Positions 6,315-13,566 of a stretch of 14,939 nt of DNA are shown here, piece after piece. Where the stretch lies: contig CAYLKO010000061.1 of NCBI GenBank assembly GCA_964384525.1, forward strand, positions 1 to 14,939, in the 5' to 3' direction. The stretch comes from SHZI01 sp964384525. Its GTDB lineage: Bacteria; Pseudomonadota; Gammaproteobacteria; Steroidobacterales; GCA-2729495. Every line of letters starts with the position of its first letter. Position 1 is the first letter of the stretch. The notes below the pieces were generated by a model. That model saw only the letters and a program-made list of their open reading frames with translations. It made no database searches and was not told the origin of the DNA. The position numbers and the translations under genes were made by a program.

Positions 6315-7511
6315 CTCACGGGTCATCCAGCAGGTGATGATCGCCATGGAGGAGAGCGTGGCAATCAGACCCGCCACTGGCAGAAAATCACCGGCATACA
6401 GATAGCCGGCAACAATGCTGAAGCTGCCGCTCAGACCAAGCGCCAGGGAACTGGAGAGTCCGGCGGCGGTGCCGGCGATATCCGGCCGGCAGTTCACCGA
6501 CCCGGTCACCGCCAGGGGCGTCTGCACCCCGGAGCCGAACATCAACACCCCCAGCGGCACGAGCAGACCGGCCAGGGTGACACCCAGCAGCAGCGTGGCC
6601 AGCAGCAGCGTCAGGCCGGCGGCGGCGATCATCACGGTCGACAGCACGAGGGCGCGACGCATGCCGAGCCGGGCGGTCAGACGCGCACCGCTGGCTGCCC
6701 CGGCCACATAAACCAGCCCCATCGCACCCCAAACAACACCAAACACCGCTTCGTTCATGCCGAGGTGATCGGCAAACACCACGGCGGCCACGGCCAGAAA
6801 GGCGAAGAAGCTGCCCTGCATGCAGGCGTACATCAGGGTGTAGCCGACAAAGACCCTGGAACGCAGCAACTGGCCATAGCTGATAACCCAGTGCGGCGCA
6901 TCGGCAGCCACGGGTGACCGCACCCGGGTTTCGGTCAATCGGGCATTCATGGCCAGCAGCACGACGAACCCGAGCATGGCACTGGCCACGAACACGAGCC
7001 GCGGACCACCCCAGCTCGTCAGCGGCCCGCCGATCACGGGCCCGATCACCGGCGCAATGCCCATGGCCGCGCCGATCCAGGCCAGCGCCTGGGCGGCGGC
7101 CAGGGCGTCGTGGGTGTCGCGGACGATGGCCCGCGAACACACCGTGCCCACGCTGACACCCAGTGCCTGCACGAAACGAAAGCCGAGCAGGACGGAGAAC
7201 GACTCGACAAACACGCAGGCGATGCTGGCGGCCGTGAACAGCAGAAAGCCGAACAGCATGACCGGGCGGCGACCGAAGCGATCGCTCAGGGAACCGGCGA
7301 GTGGTTGCCCCAGACCCAGGCCAAACAGGTACGACGCGATCAGGAACTGGGCTTCCCCGGGGCTCACGGCATAGCGTTCGGCGAACGCCGCCAGCGCCGG
7401 CACCACCACGATCATCCCGAAAGGCGAGAGCGAGCTTGCCAGACTGAGCAGCCACAGCGATGGCACGCGGCCACGCGGCAGCGCGCCCTCCGGCAGGGCT
7501 AGCGTTGCCAT
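6294..7511 (-). CDS. MFS transporter, Bcr/CflA-like (DHA1) exporter
   Basis: A 405-aa, 12-helix inner-membrane carrier resembling Bcr/CflA drug:H+ antiporters. Motif A is AGSLSDRFGRRPVM (about 71-84). The helix-4 stretch FRFVQALGVSVGTVCSRAIV with following Arg-Asp matches the Bcr RFLQALG...RAIVRD signature. The antiporter motif C region reads GIAPVIGPVIGGPL (about 150-163). It probably exports a drug or metabolite. It is the last gene of an apparent etfB-etfA-MFS operon, with 25 bp between the etfA stop and its ATG. No strong Shine-Dalgarno precedes the ATG, which suggests translational coupling. Its C-terminal codons form half of the strong hairpin shared with the convergent gene. A link between its substrate and the flavoprotein pair is not evident. 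Confidence 0.88.
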   Translation of the reverse strand: MATLALPEGALPRGRVPSLWLLSLASSLSPFGMIVVVPALAAFAERYAVSPGEAQFLIASYLFGLGLGQPLAGSLSDRFGRRPVMLFGFLLFTAASIACVFVESFSVLLGFRFVQALGVSVGTVCSRAIVRDTHDALAAAQALAWIGAAMGIAPVIGPVIGGPLTSWGGPRLVFVASAMLGFVVLLAMNARLTETRVRSPVAADAPHWVISYGQLLRSRVFVGYTLMYACMQGSFFAFLAVAAVVFADHLGMNEAVFGVVWGAMGLVYVAGAASGARLTARLGMRRALVLSTVMIAAAGLTLLLATLLLGVTLAGLLVPLGVLMFGSGVQTPLAVTGSVNCRPDIAGTAAGLSSSLALGLSGSFSIVAGYLYAGDFLPVAGLIATLSSMAIITCWMTREPAPASQ

Positions 7512-7536
7512 GCCGGGATTGGCCGCTGGCTGGCGA

Positions 7537-8481
7537 TCAACGCAGCAGCTTTTCGATGTCGGGAATTACCGTGAACAGGTCGCCGACGAGGCCGATATCC
7601 GCAACCTCGAAGAGGGGTGCGTCAGCATCCTTGTTGATGGCCACGATGGTGCCGGCGTCCTTGATGCCGGTCAGATGCTGGATGGCGCCGGAAATGCCGA
7701 AGGCCATGTACAGCTCCGGCGCGATGATCTTGCCGGTCTGGCCCACTTGCATGTCGTTGGGGACGTAGCCTGCATCGACCGCGGCCCGTGAGGCGCCCAC
7801 CGCTGCGCCAAGCCGGTCGGCCAATTGATAGAGGATGGCAAAGTTTTCGGCGCTGCCAACTCCACGGCCTCCGGATACGACCAGCTTGGCCGTCTGCAGA
7901 TCGGGGCGCTCCCCCGAGCCGGACTGCAGCTCCACGAAGCGGGTGTGGGTGGGCAGCTCGACGGCCACCTCCGCCGCCTGCACATCGGCCTGGCCACCGG
8001 TGCCGACGGGCTTGAACGAGGCGCCCCGCACGGTCGCCACGACTTTCATCCCGGCCGGGACGGCAACCGTCACCACGGCATTGCCCGCGTAGATCGGCCG
8101 CTGGAAGGTACGCGGACCGACAACCGCCATGACGTCGCTCACCTGTGGGGCGCCCAGCAAGGCAGCCACCCGCGGGAGCACGTCCTTGCCGAAGGTCGTC
8201 GACGGCGCCAGCACGCAGGCATACGGTGCGGCCAGTGCGGCAATCTGTGGCGCGAGCACGGCGGCCAGCGGCGCCTGGTTGGCTGCGCTGCTGACCGTCA
8301 ACACGGTGCTCACGCCGGAAAGCGCGGCCGCCTCGGCGGCCACTGCCGCGATATCATTGCCGAGGACGAGTATATCGATGCCGCCGATGGCGGGATCTGC
8401 CGCCACGATCCCGGCGGCGCAGGCCACGCAGCGCGCCGTGCTCTGGTTGAGACGCCGGCCGTCATGTTCTCCGATGATCAG
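7537..8481 (-). CDS. etfA: Electron transfer flavoprotein alpha subunit, probable CTG start
   Basis: The FAD-binding alpha subunit of ETF, which takes electrons from acyl-CoA and related dehydrogenases and passes them to ETF:quinone oxidoreductase. The C-terminal FAD domain is intact: SGGRGVGSAENF, GASRAAVDAGYVPND, QVGQTGKIIAPELY, GISGAIQHL and AINKDADAP. The first usable GTG (8427) would remove the first beta strand. The same frame upstream reads LIIGEHDGRRLNQSTARC, which matches the usual ETF-alpha N-terminus (VLVIAEHDG...LNxxT). No ATG, GTG or TTG exists between the upstream stop (8530-8532) and 8427. I therefore place the start at CTG 8479-8481, which overlaps the etfB stop as CTGA, a variant of the classic ATGA coupling, and gives 314 aa, the normal family length. 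The coordinates of the gene are sure; the start codon is inference. Confidence 0.88.
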   Translation of the reverse strand: MIIGEHDGRRLNQSTARCVACAAGIVAADPAIGGIDILVLGNDIAAVAAEAAALSGVSTVLTVSSAANQAPLAAVLAPQIAALAAPYACVLAPSTTFGKDVLPRVAALLGAPQVSDVMAVVGPRTFQRPIYAGNAVVTVAVPAGMKVVATVRGASFKPVGTGGQADVQAAEVAVELPTHTRFVELQSGSGERPDLQTAKLVVSGGRGVGSAENFAILYQLADRLGAAVGASRAAVDAGYVPNDMQVGQTGKIIAPELYMAFGISGAIQHLTGIKDAGTIVAINKDADAPLFEVADIGLVGDLFTVIPDIEKLLR

Positions 8482-9242
8482 TACGCCGCGCTTGCCACGA
8501 GCCCCCGGCCCCGCAGCGCGGCCACCAGTTCATCGGCGGTTTTCACCATGACGCCTTTGGAGCGCACCGCTGGTGCGGCGTAACCCTTCACCTCGAGCAG
8601 CGGCGCCAGCGGCACGCCCAGGCTGTCGGCGGCGATGACTTCGATCGGTTTCTTCTTGGCTTTCATGATGTCCGGCAGCTTCACATAACGGGGTTCATTC
8701 AGGCGCAGGTCGGTCGTCACCACGGCCGGCAGGTCCACCTGCAACACCTCGAGCCCGGCATCGACTTCGCGGGTGACCGTGGCCACCGCGTCCCTGATCT
8801 CGAGTTTGGAGGCAAAGGTGGCCTGCGGGCGCTGCCAGAGCGCGGCGAGCATCTGCCCGGTCTGGTTGCAGTCATCATCGATGGCCTGCTTGCCGAGCAA
8901 CACCAGCTCCGGCTGTTCCCGCTCGACGATCTTCTGCAGGAGACGTGCTGCCGCGAGTGGTTCCGGTTGCAGGGAGGTCTGCAGCAGGATGGCGCGATCG
9001 GCGCCCATGGCGAGGCCAGTCCGCAATTGCTGTTGCGCATCTTCCGGCCCTATCGACACGATGATGATCTCCTGGACCTCACCGCGGTCGCGAATCCGCA
9101 AGGCTTCTTCCAGGGCAATTTCATCGAAGGGGTTGATGCTCATTTTCAAGCCTTCGGTCACCACCCCGGAGCCATCCGGTTGCACGCGGATGCGGACGTT
9201 GAAGTCCACCACGCGCTTCAGACATACAATGATCTTCTGCAT
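8478..9242 (-). CDS. etfB: Electron transfer flavoprotein beta subunit
   Basis: A 254-aa ETF beta subunit, the AMP-binding partner of EtfA in the heterodimeric electron carrier. The N-terminus MQKIIVCLKRVVDFNVRIRV and the MSINPFDEIALEEALRI stretch are characteristic. The AMP-binding region is LGKQAIDDDCNQTGQMLA (116-133). The ETF-beta signature with LNEPRYVKLPDIMKAKKKP (181-199) includes the recognition-loop Leu that docks on dehydrogenases. The ATG at 9242 has AAGGA 7 bases upstream. It is first in the minus-strand operon with etfA (4-base overlap) and the Bcr-like transporter, and is divergent from the sulfurtransferase gene. Confidence 0.96.
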   Translation of the reverse strand: MQKIIVCLKRVVDFNVRIRVQPDGSGVVTEGLKMSINPFDEIALEEALRIRDRGEVQEIIIVSIGPEDAQQQLRTGLAMGADRAILLQTSLQPEPLAAARLLQKIVEREQPELVLLGKQAIDDDCNQTGQMLAALWQRPQATFASKLEIRDAVATVTREVDAGLEVLQVDLPAVVTTDLRLNEPRYVKLPDIMKAKKKPIEVIAADSLGVPLAPLLEVKGYAAPAVRSKGVMVKTADELVAALRGRGLVASAAY

Positions 9243-9252
9243 GGAACAGTCC

Positions 9253-9282
9253 TTGGAGCCGACAGGGGCAGCCTGCTATTTT
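9253..9282 (+). promoter_or_regulatory. Candidate promoter for the sulfurtransferase gene
   Basis: TTGGAG (9253-9258) and TATTTT (9277-9282) are spaced by 18 bases in the 67-bp gap between divergent etfB and the sulfurtransferase gene. The TTGGAG overlaps the reverse complement of the etfB ribosome site region, so the two genes have closely packed control signals. Confidence 0.35.
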
Positions 9283-9309
9283 CAACGACTGCACTCCGAG
9301 GGACAAGCC

Positions 9310-10239
9310 GTGCACAACCGGACGACACCACCCGACGCCGAAGATCAGCGCCGCAGCCTGCTGATCACGGCCGCGGAGCTGGCGGCCAAACCGGCGGCAA
9401 GGCTGGCGACAAGGCTGCAGGCCGGCGGCGCGCAGACGCCCGTGATCGTCGACTGCCGCTTCAACCTCGGTGATCCCGGAGCCGGCCACCAGGCCTATCT
9501 GCAGGCCCATCTGCCTGGCGCCTTTTACGCCGACCTCGATCGCGATCTCGCCGGACCCCGCGGCCCCGACACGGGTCGTCATCCGCTGCCGGACCCCGCA
9601 GCCCTGCGTGGGCTTTTTGACCGCTTCGGCATCACCAATCACTCGCTGGTCGTGGCCTATGACGACGGCGGCGGCATGCTGGCCGCCCGACTCTGGTGGC
9701 TGCTGCGCTGGATGGGTCATCGTGAGGTGGTGGTGCTGGATGGCGGGCTCGATGCATGGCTGAAGGCCGGCCTGCCGGTGACCGGCGTGCTGCCGCCGGA
9801 ACATCGTCCACAACAACCTTTTGCGGGCACGCCAGGCCACATGCCGGTGATGCCGACGGCAGAGCTCGAGGCTGCGCTCAAAAACAATGCCATCCGGTTG
9901 CTGGATGTGCGGGCTGCGGAGCGGTATGCCGGCCACCACGAGCCAATCGACCCGGTGGCCGGCCATGTTCCGGGCGCCGTCAATGCACCCTGTGCAGACA
10001 ACCTGGACGCCAGCCGGCACTTCCGGCCCCGGGCGGAACTGGCGGCGCACTTCGCGCCGCTGGTCGCCGGTCGCCCTGGTGCGGAAATCGTCTGCATGTG
10101 CGGATCCGGCGTCACTGCCTGCCATGGCCTGCTGGCGCTCGAGCTGGCCGGCGTGCGCGGCGCTGCGCTCTATCCGGGCTCGTGGAGCGAATGGATCCGG
10201 TCGCCGGATCGGCCCATATCGCGATCGAGCGATATATAG
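9310..10239 (+). CDS. sseA: 3-mercaptopyruvate sulfurtransferase, two-domain rhodanese family
   Basis: A 309-aa tandem rhodanese protein that moves sulfane sulfur from mercaptopyruvate (or thiosulfate) to thiols or cyanide. The N-terminal inactive domain has IVDCRFNLGDPGAGHQAYL and HLPGAFYADLDRDL and ends with VVLDGGLDAWLKAGLP. The C-terminal catalytic domain has LLDVRAAERYAGHHEPIDP, GHVPGAVNAP and the active loop CGSGVTAC with nucleophile Cys264. CGSGVT is the mercaptopyruvate-type loop; thiosulfate-type enzymes usually have CRxGxT. The GTG start is preferred because GAGGGA precedes it by 6 bases. An in-frame ATG at 9241 would add 23 non-family residues, and still earlier codons are antisense to etfB. 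The gene ends in a 7-bp inverted repeat. Divergent from etfBA. Confidence 0.92.
   Translation: MHNRTTPPDAEDQRRSLLITAAELAAKPAARLATRLQAGGAQTPVIVDCRFNLGDPGAGHQAYLQAHLPGAFYADLDRDLAGPRGPDTGRHPLPDPAALRGLFDRFGITNHSLVVAYDDGGGMLAARLWWLLRWMGHREVVVLDGGLDAWLKAGLPVTGVLPPEHRPQQPFAGTPGHMPVMPTAELEAALKNNAIRLLDVRAAERYAGHHEPIDPVAGHVPGAVNAPCADNLDASRHFRPRAELAAHFAPLVAGRPGAEIVCMCGSGVTACHGLLALELAGVRGAALYPGSWSEWIRSPDRPISRSSDI
10216..10235. repeat. Inverted repeat at the 3' end of the sulfurtransferase gene
   Basis: ATATCGC (10216-10222) and GCGATAT (10229-10235) are perfect inverse complements around GATCGA. The site overlaps the last codons of the sulfurtransferase gene and abuts a TATATA/TAT-rich stretch (10232-10239) ahead of the next gene. 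It could be an operator, a weak transcript end, or chance. Confidence 0.4.
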
Positions 10240-10278
10240 TGCGCATCTCCCCAACCTGACGCCTGGATGATTTGAAGC

Positions 10279-11019
10279 ATGAATACCAGCACCCTGCAGC
10301 GTGACCATCGCACCATTCGCGGCACGATCGCCTACCTGAGCAACAAACCCGATCGGGTCGGCCAGACGCGCGGGCGGGAACAGTTCCACATCTCCGTGCA
10401 CAGCGATGGCCGCCGCACCTGCAGCGCCCATTCGGAAATCGATGATCGGCCCAGCGTCATGCGCGACATCGTCTACAGCCTCGATGAACACTGGCTGCCC
10501 ACCGACTGCTTCGTGCGCCTGACAGTGAATGATCGCTTCATGGGCACGGGCTGGTTTCGTTTCGGCCCGGATTTTGCCGAATGCGAGACGCACACGGCGC
10601 TGGATGGCCGCGTGACCCAGCGCATGGAAACCCGGGGCCGCCTGCAGGCCTTCCAGAACCACGCCATCGTGTGCGATGCCTGGCACATGCAGTTGTTCGA
10701 TCGTCACAAGGGACCGGGCGTGCAGAGCATCGATGAAATGCTGCTCTCGTCGCCCGATCACCGCGGCGCCACCGGACCCATGCTGTTCCGGATCGGCTTT
10801 GGCGTGGAGTATGTCGGCGAGGAAAGCATCACGGTGAAGGCCGGCACCTTCGACGCGCTGCATTTCCGCTTTGTCTCCTCACCCGGTCTGCCGCAGGCCC
10901 ATCCGCCATACGACATCTGGTGCACCGCCGATGGTGACTACATCTTTTTGAAGGGCGTGATCGGCGGCTACATGCTCACGGAATACGAGCTGGTAGAGCT
11001 CGAATACACCAAAGCCTGA
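10279..11019 (+). CDS. Conserved-looking hypothetical protein, 246 aa
   Basis: I do not recognise this protein. It is soluble-looking, with no signal peptide or membrane helix, and rich in predicted beta strands. The second half (FGVEYVGEESITVKAGTFDA, LHFRF, PPYDIWCTADGDYIFLKG) has the rhythm of a curved beta-sheet or lipocalin-like fold such as that of DUF3108 proteins, which also contain a 'V-AGTFDAL' turn. That resemblance is tentative. There are several Trp, His and Cys residues (HWLPTDCF, CDAWHMQLFDRH) that could line a pocket. Codon use and GC match the neighbours, so it is a real gene rather than a shadow. Only a weak ribosome site precedes the ATG. The MFS gene starts 3 bases after its stop, so the two are almost surely cotranslated and may handle the same compound. 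Confidence 0.82.
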   Translation: MNTSTLQRDHRTIRGTIAYLSNKPDRVGQTRGREQFHISVHSDGRRTCSAHSEIDDRPSVMRDIVYSLDEHWLPTDCFVRLTVNDRFMGTGWFRFGPDFAECETHTALDGRVTQRMETRGRLQAFQNHAIVCDAWHMQLFDRHKGPGVQSIDEMLLSSPDHRGATGPMLFRIGFGVEYVGEESITVKAGTFDALHFRFVSSPGLPQAHPPYDIWCTADGDYIFLKGVIGGYMLTEYELVELEYTKA

Positions 11020-11022
11020 GCG

Positions 11023-12285
11023 ATGACCGGCAGGAACGGCAGCGGCTTGTATTACGGCTGGATCATCGCCCTGTCGGCGGGGGTCATCCTGATGATCACC
11101 AACGGCATGACGCTGAGCGGCCTGAATGTTTTCGACAGGCCGCTGCTCGATGCGCTGAAGGATGCCACCGGCGGGCCGGTCAGCCTGGCCGATTACAAGT
11201 TGCGGGACGCAATCACCCTGGCAGTGGGCGGACTCATGGCGCCGCTCGCCGGCGCCGCTGCCGATCGTTTCGGCGTGCGTCCGCGGATGATCATCGGCGC
11301 GCTGCTGTTGGCGGCGGGATATTTTCTCTATTCAACCGTCGACAGCCTGAGCGACATCTACGCGATCCACGTGCTGTTTGCCTCGGCCCTGGCCACCTGC
11401 GGCCTGGTGGTCAGCGTCATCCTGGTGTCGCGCTGGTTCGTCAAGGACCGGGGATTGGCGCTGGGGATCGCGCTGGCCGGAACCAGTCTCGGCAACGGCA
11501 CCCTGCCGCCACTGAATGCCTTGTTGATGGATGCGGTCGGCTGGCAATCCGCCTTTACCTGGCTCAGCCTGCTGCCGCTGTGCCTGATCCCGGTGATCCT
11601 GTTCGTCGTCCGCGAGCGTCCCGCGGATCTCGAGCGGCAGATGCCGGCCGTGATGGCCAATGGCGAGGCACCAACCGGCATCACCAGCCTGGCGCTCGGC
11701 ACGGCGCTGCGCACCCCGAATTTCTGGATCCTCGCCCTGATCGCGATGTGCACGTTTTTTGCGATCATCGGGACGTCAGCCCATCTCAATCTCTACATGC
11801 TCTCCCGCGGCTTCGATCAGACCGAAGCAGGGCTGAGCTACAGCGTGCTGTTCTATCTCGGACTGGTGGGCAAGGTCGCCAGCGGTTTCCTGGCAGACCG
11901 GCTGGGTCGTCAGCGCATTTTCGTGAGCACGCTCGCCATCATGGCGAGCGGGGCCGGCATCCTCATGCTGCCGGCGCCTGATGCGATCTGGGTTGGTCTG
12001 GTCTGTTTCGGTCTCGGTTGGGGCGGGCTGTATACCTTGCTGCAGCTCCTCGCGGCCGACTACTTCGGTCCCCGGCACCTCGGCAAGATCCTGGGGGCCA
12101 TCACCGTTCTGGACACCCTGGGCGGCGGCCTGGGCCCGGCGATGATCGGCGCCATCTTCGACCGCACGGGATCCTACGATCAGGCCTTCATGCTGGTGAC
12201 CGTATTGATCGTGGCCGCCTTGCTGCTGGCCACGCAGTTCCGGCTGACACGGCCGGCGCCGGCACCCCGGCTCGCAGCCTCCTGA
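11023..12285 (+). CDS. MFS transporter, monocarboxylate/oxalate-formate (MCT/OFA)-like
   Basis: A 420-aa, 12-helix inner-membrane carrier. The N-terminus LYYGWIIALSAGVI resembles the YYGW start common in MCT/OFA-type MFS proteins. Motif A is LAGAAADRFGVRPRMI (75-90) with a second half-repeat in GFLADRLGRQRIF. The helix-4/5 stretch SRWFVKDRGLALGIALAGTS is also typical of that group (RWF...RRGLALGIA). Likely substrate: a monocarboxylate or other small organic acid; direction unknown. It follows the 246-aa hypothetical gene by 3 bases (TGAGCGATG), which implies translational coupling, and precedes the aminotransferase gene by 51 bp. It is the third MFS carrier in the window and belongs to a different branch from the other two. 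Confidence 0.9.
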   Translation: MTGRNGSGLYYGWIIALSAGVILMITNGMTLSGLNVFDRPLLDALKDATGGPVSLADYKLRDAITLAVGGLMAPLAGAAADRFGVRPRMIIGALLLAAGYFLYSTVDSLSDIYAIHVLFASALATCGLVVSVILVSRWFVKDRGLALGIALAGTSLGNGTLPPLNALLMDAVGWQSAFTWLSLLPLCLIPVILFVVRERPADLERQMPAVMANGEAPTGITSLALGTALRTPNFWILALIAMCTFFAIIGTSAHLNLYMLSRGFDQTEAGLSYSVLFYLGLVGKVASGFLADRLGRQRIFVSTLAIMASGAGILMLPAPDAIWVGLVCFGLGWGGLYTLLQLLAADYFGPRHLGKILGAITVLDTLGGGLGPAMIGAIFDRTGSYDQAFMLVTVLIVAALLLATQFRLTRPAPAPRLAAS

Positions 12286-12308
12286 GCAATCTGGCGGCTG
12301 AACAACTT

Positions 12309-12330
12309 CACAAGGACATTCCCACAAGGA
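12309..12330 (+). promoter_or_regulatory. Duplicated ribosome-binding-like sequence before alaA
   Basis: CACAAGGA occurs twice, at 12309-12316 and 12323-12330, 14 bases apart. The second copy puts AAGGA 6 bases before the ATG and is the working Shine-Dalgarno. The first copy may be a standby ribosome site or a chance duplication. Confidence 0.55.
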
Positions 12331-12336
12331 TCGGCG

Positions 12337-13566
12337 ATGCAGACCACCTTCAAGCCCAGTGACGCACTCCGCGGTGTGCGTTACGAAATCCGGGGCCGAC
12401 TCGCGAATCAGGCCCACGAGATGGAAAAGCGTGGCTACGAAATCATCTCGCTGAACATCGGCAACCCGGGCCGCTTCGGCTTCCGGGCGCCGGAAACCAT
12501 GCGGCTGGCGATGATCGAAAACCTCTCCAGCGCCGAGGGCTATTGCCACCAGAAAGGCATCTTTCCGGCCCGCGAGGCCGTGGTCATGCAGCAGCAGTCG
12601 CGCGGCGTCAGCGGCGTCACGGCCGAGGATGTGTTCATCGGCAATGGTGTCAGCGAGCTGATCGACCTGTCACTGCGCGCACTGCTGGATCCCGGTGACG
12701 AAATCCTGATACCCAGCCCGGACTATCCGCTGTGGACGGCCAGCGTCACGCTGAATCACGGCAAGCCGGTGCACTATCCATGCCAGCCGGATGCCGGTTT
12801 CCAGCCGGATGTCGAGGCCATCGCCAGGCTGGTGACCCCGCGCACCCGTGGCATCGTCGTCATCAATCCCAACAACCCGACGGGAGCGGTGTACTCGGCG
12901 GAGACGCTGCGCGCCATCGTCGCCATTGCCGAAAAGCATCAACTCATCATTTTCAGCGACGAGATCTATGACCGCATGACGTACGACGGCGCCACGTTCG
13001 TACCCCTGGCAACTCTCGTCCACAACACCCTGTGCGCCACCTTCAGCGGGCTGTCCAAGGTCTACCGTGCCTGTGGCTATCGCGTGGGCTGGCTCTCCTT
13101 CAGCGGCACGCGGGCGAACGCCACGGCCTACATGGAGGCGATGGACCTGCTGGCCTCACTCCGGTTGTGCAGCAATGTGCCGGGGCAGTGGGCGGTGCAG
13201 ACGGCCCTGGGTGGCTACCAGAGCATTCTCGATCTGATCCGGCCGGGCGGTCGGCTCTACGAATCACGCCGCGTCATCATCGATTCCGTGGCGGCCAGCC
13301 CCTACCTCCACGTCGTCGAGCCGGCCGGCGCCCTGTATGCATTCGTCGGCGTCGACAAAGCCCGTTTCCCGAAATTCGACGACCAGGCATTTGCCCTGGA
13401 TCTGCTGGAAAAAAAGCGGGTGCTGGTTGCTCCGGGCACCAGCTTCAATACCAGCGACACCAATTACTTCCGCATCACCAATCTGCCGGATGCCGAAACC
13501 CTGCGGGAAGTTTTCAGCCGGATTCACGAGTTGCTGGAAAGCCATGCCGCCGAACAGGCGGCCTGA
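12337..13566 (+). CDS. alaA: PLP-dependent alanine aminotransferase, AlaA-like
   Basis: A 409-aa class I/II aminotransferase, very like E. coli AlaA (glutamate-pyruvate transaminase, 405 aa), making alanine from pyruvate and glutamate in the cytoplasm. The N-terminus contains the AlaA-type LRGVRYEIRG and LNIGNPGRFGF. PLP-site residues visible are the NPNNPTG loop (177-183), SDEIYD with Asp208 and Tyr211, and SGLSKVYRACGYRVGW with Schiff-base Lys241 and phosphate-binding Arg249. The substrate-carboxylate Arg379 is in YFRITNLP. The ATG has a good AAGGA 6 bases upstream. The gene overlaps the start of the next gene by 23 bases. The alternative is a closely related general aromatic/aliphatic transaminase, but the whole-length AlaA pattern makes this assignment fairly secure. 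Confidence 0.9.
   Translation: MQTTFKPSDALRGVRYEIRGRLANQAHEMEKRGYEIISLNIGNPGRFGFRAPETMRLAMIENLSSAEGYCHQKGIFPAREAVVMQQQSRGVSGVTAEDVFIGNGVSELIDLSLRALLDPGDEILIPSPDYPLWTASVTLNHGKPVHYPCQPDAGFQPDVEAIARLVTPRTRGIVVINPNNPTGAVYSAETLRAIVAIAEKHQLIIFSDEIYDRMTYDGATFVPLATLVHNTLCATFSGLSKVYRACGYRVGWLSFSGTRANATAYMEAMDLLASLRLCSNVPGQWAVQTALGGYQSILDLIRPGGRLYESRRVIIDSVAASPYLHVVEPAGALYAFVGVDKARFPKFDDQAFALDLLEKKRVLVAPGTSFNTSDTNYFRITNLPDAETLREVFSRIHELLESHAAEQAA

Noticed and set aside
5570..6319. 249-codon minus-strand open frame over the membrane protein gene
   Set aside because: Composition is His/Asp/Gln-rich, the usual shadow of a hydrophobic gene; the plus-strand protein has clear membrane helices and a ribosome site.
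8773..9309. N-terminal extension of the sulfurtransferase frame
   Set aside because: It is antisense to etfB, and the GTG at 9310 has a strong GAGGGA ribosome site at the right distance.
9121..10863. Long 580-codon minus-strand open frame
   Set aside because: It runs antisense through the sulfurtransferase and the 246-aa gene and has His/Gln/Arg-rich shadow composition with no family resemblance; GC-rich codon bias explains its openness.
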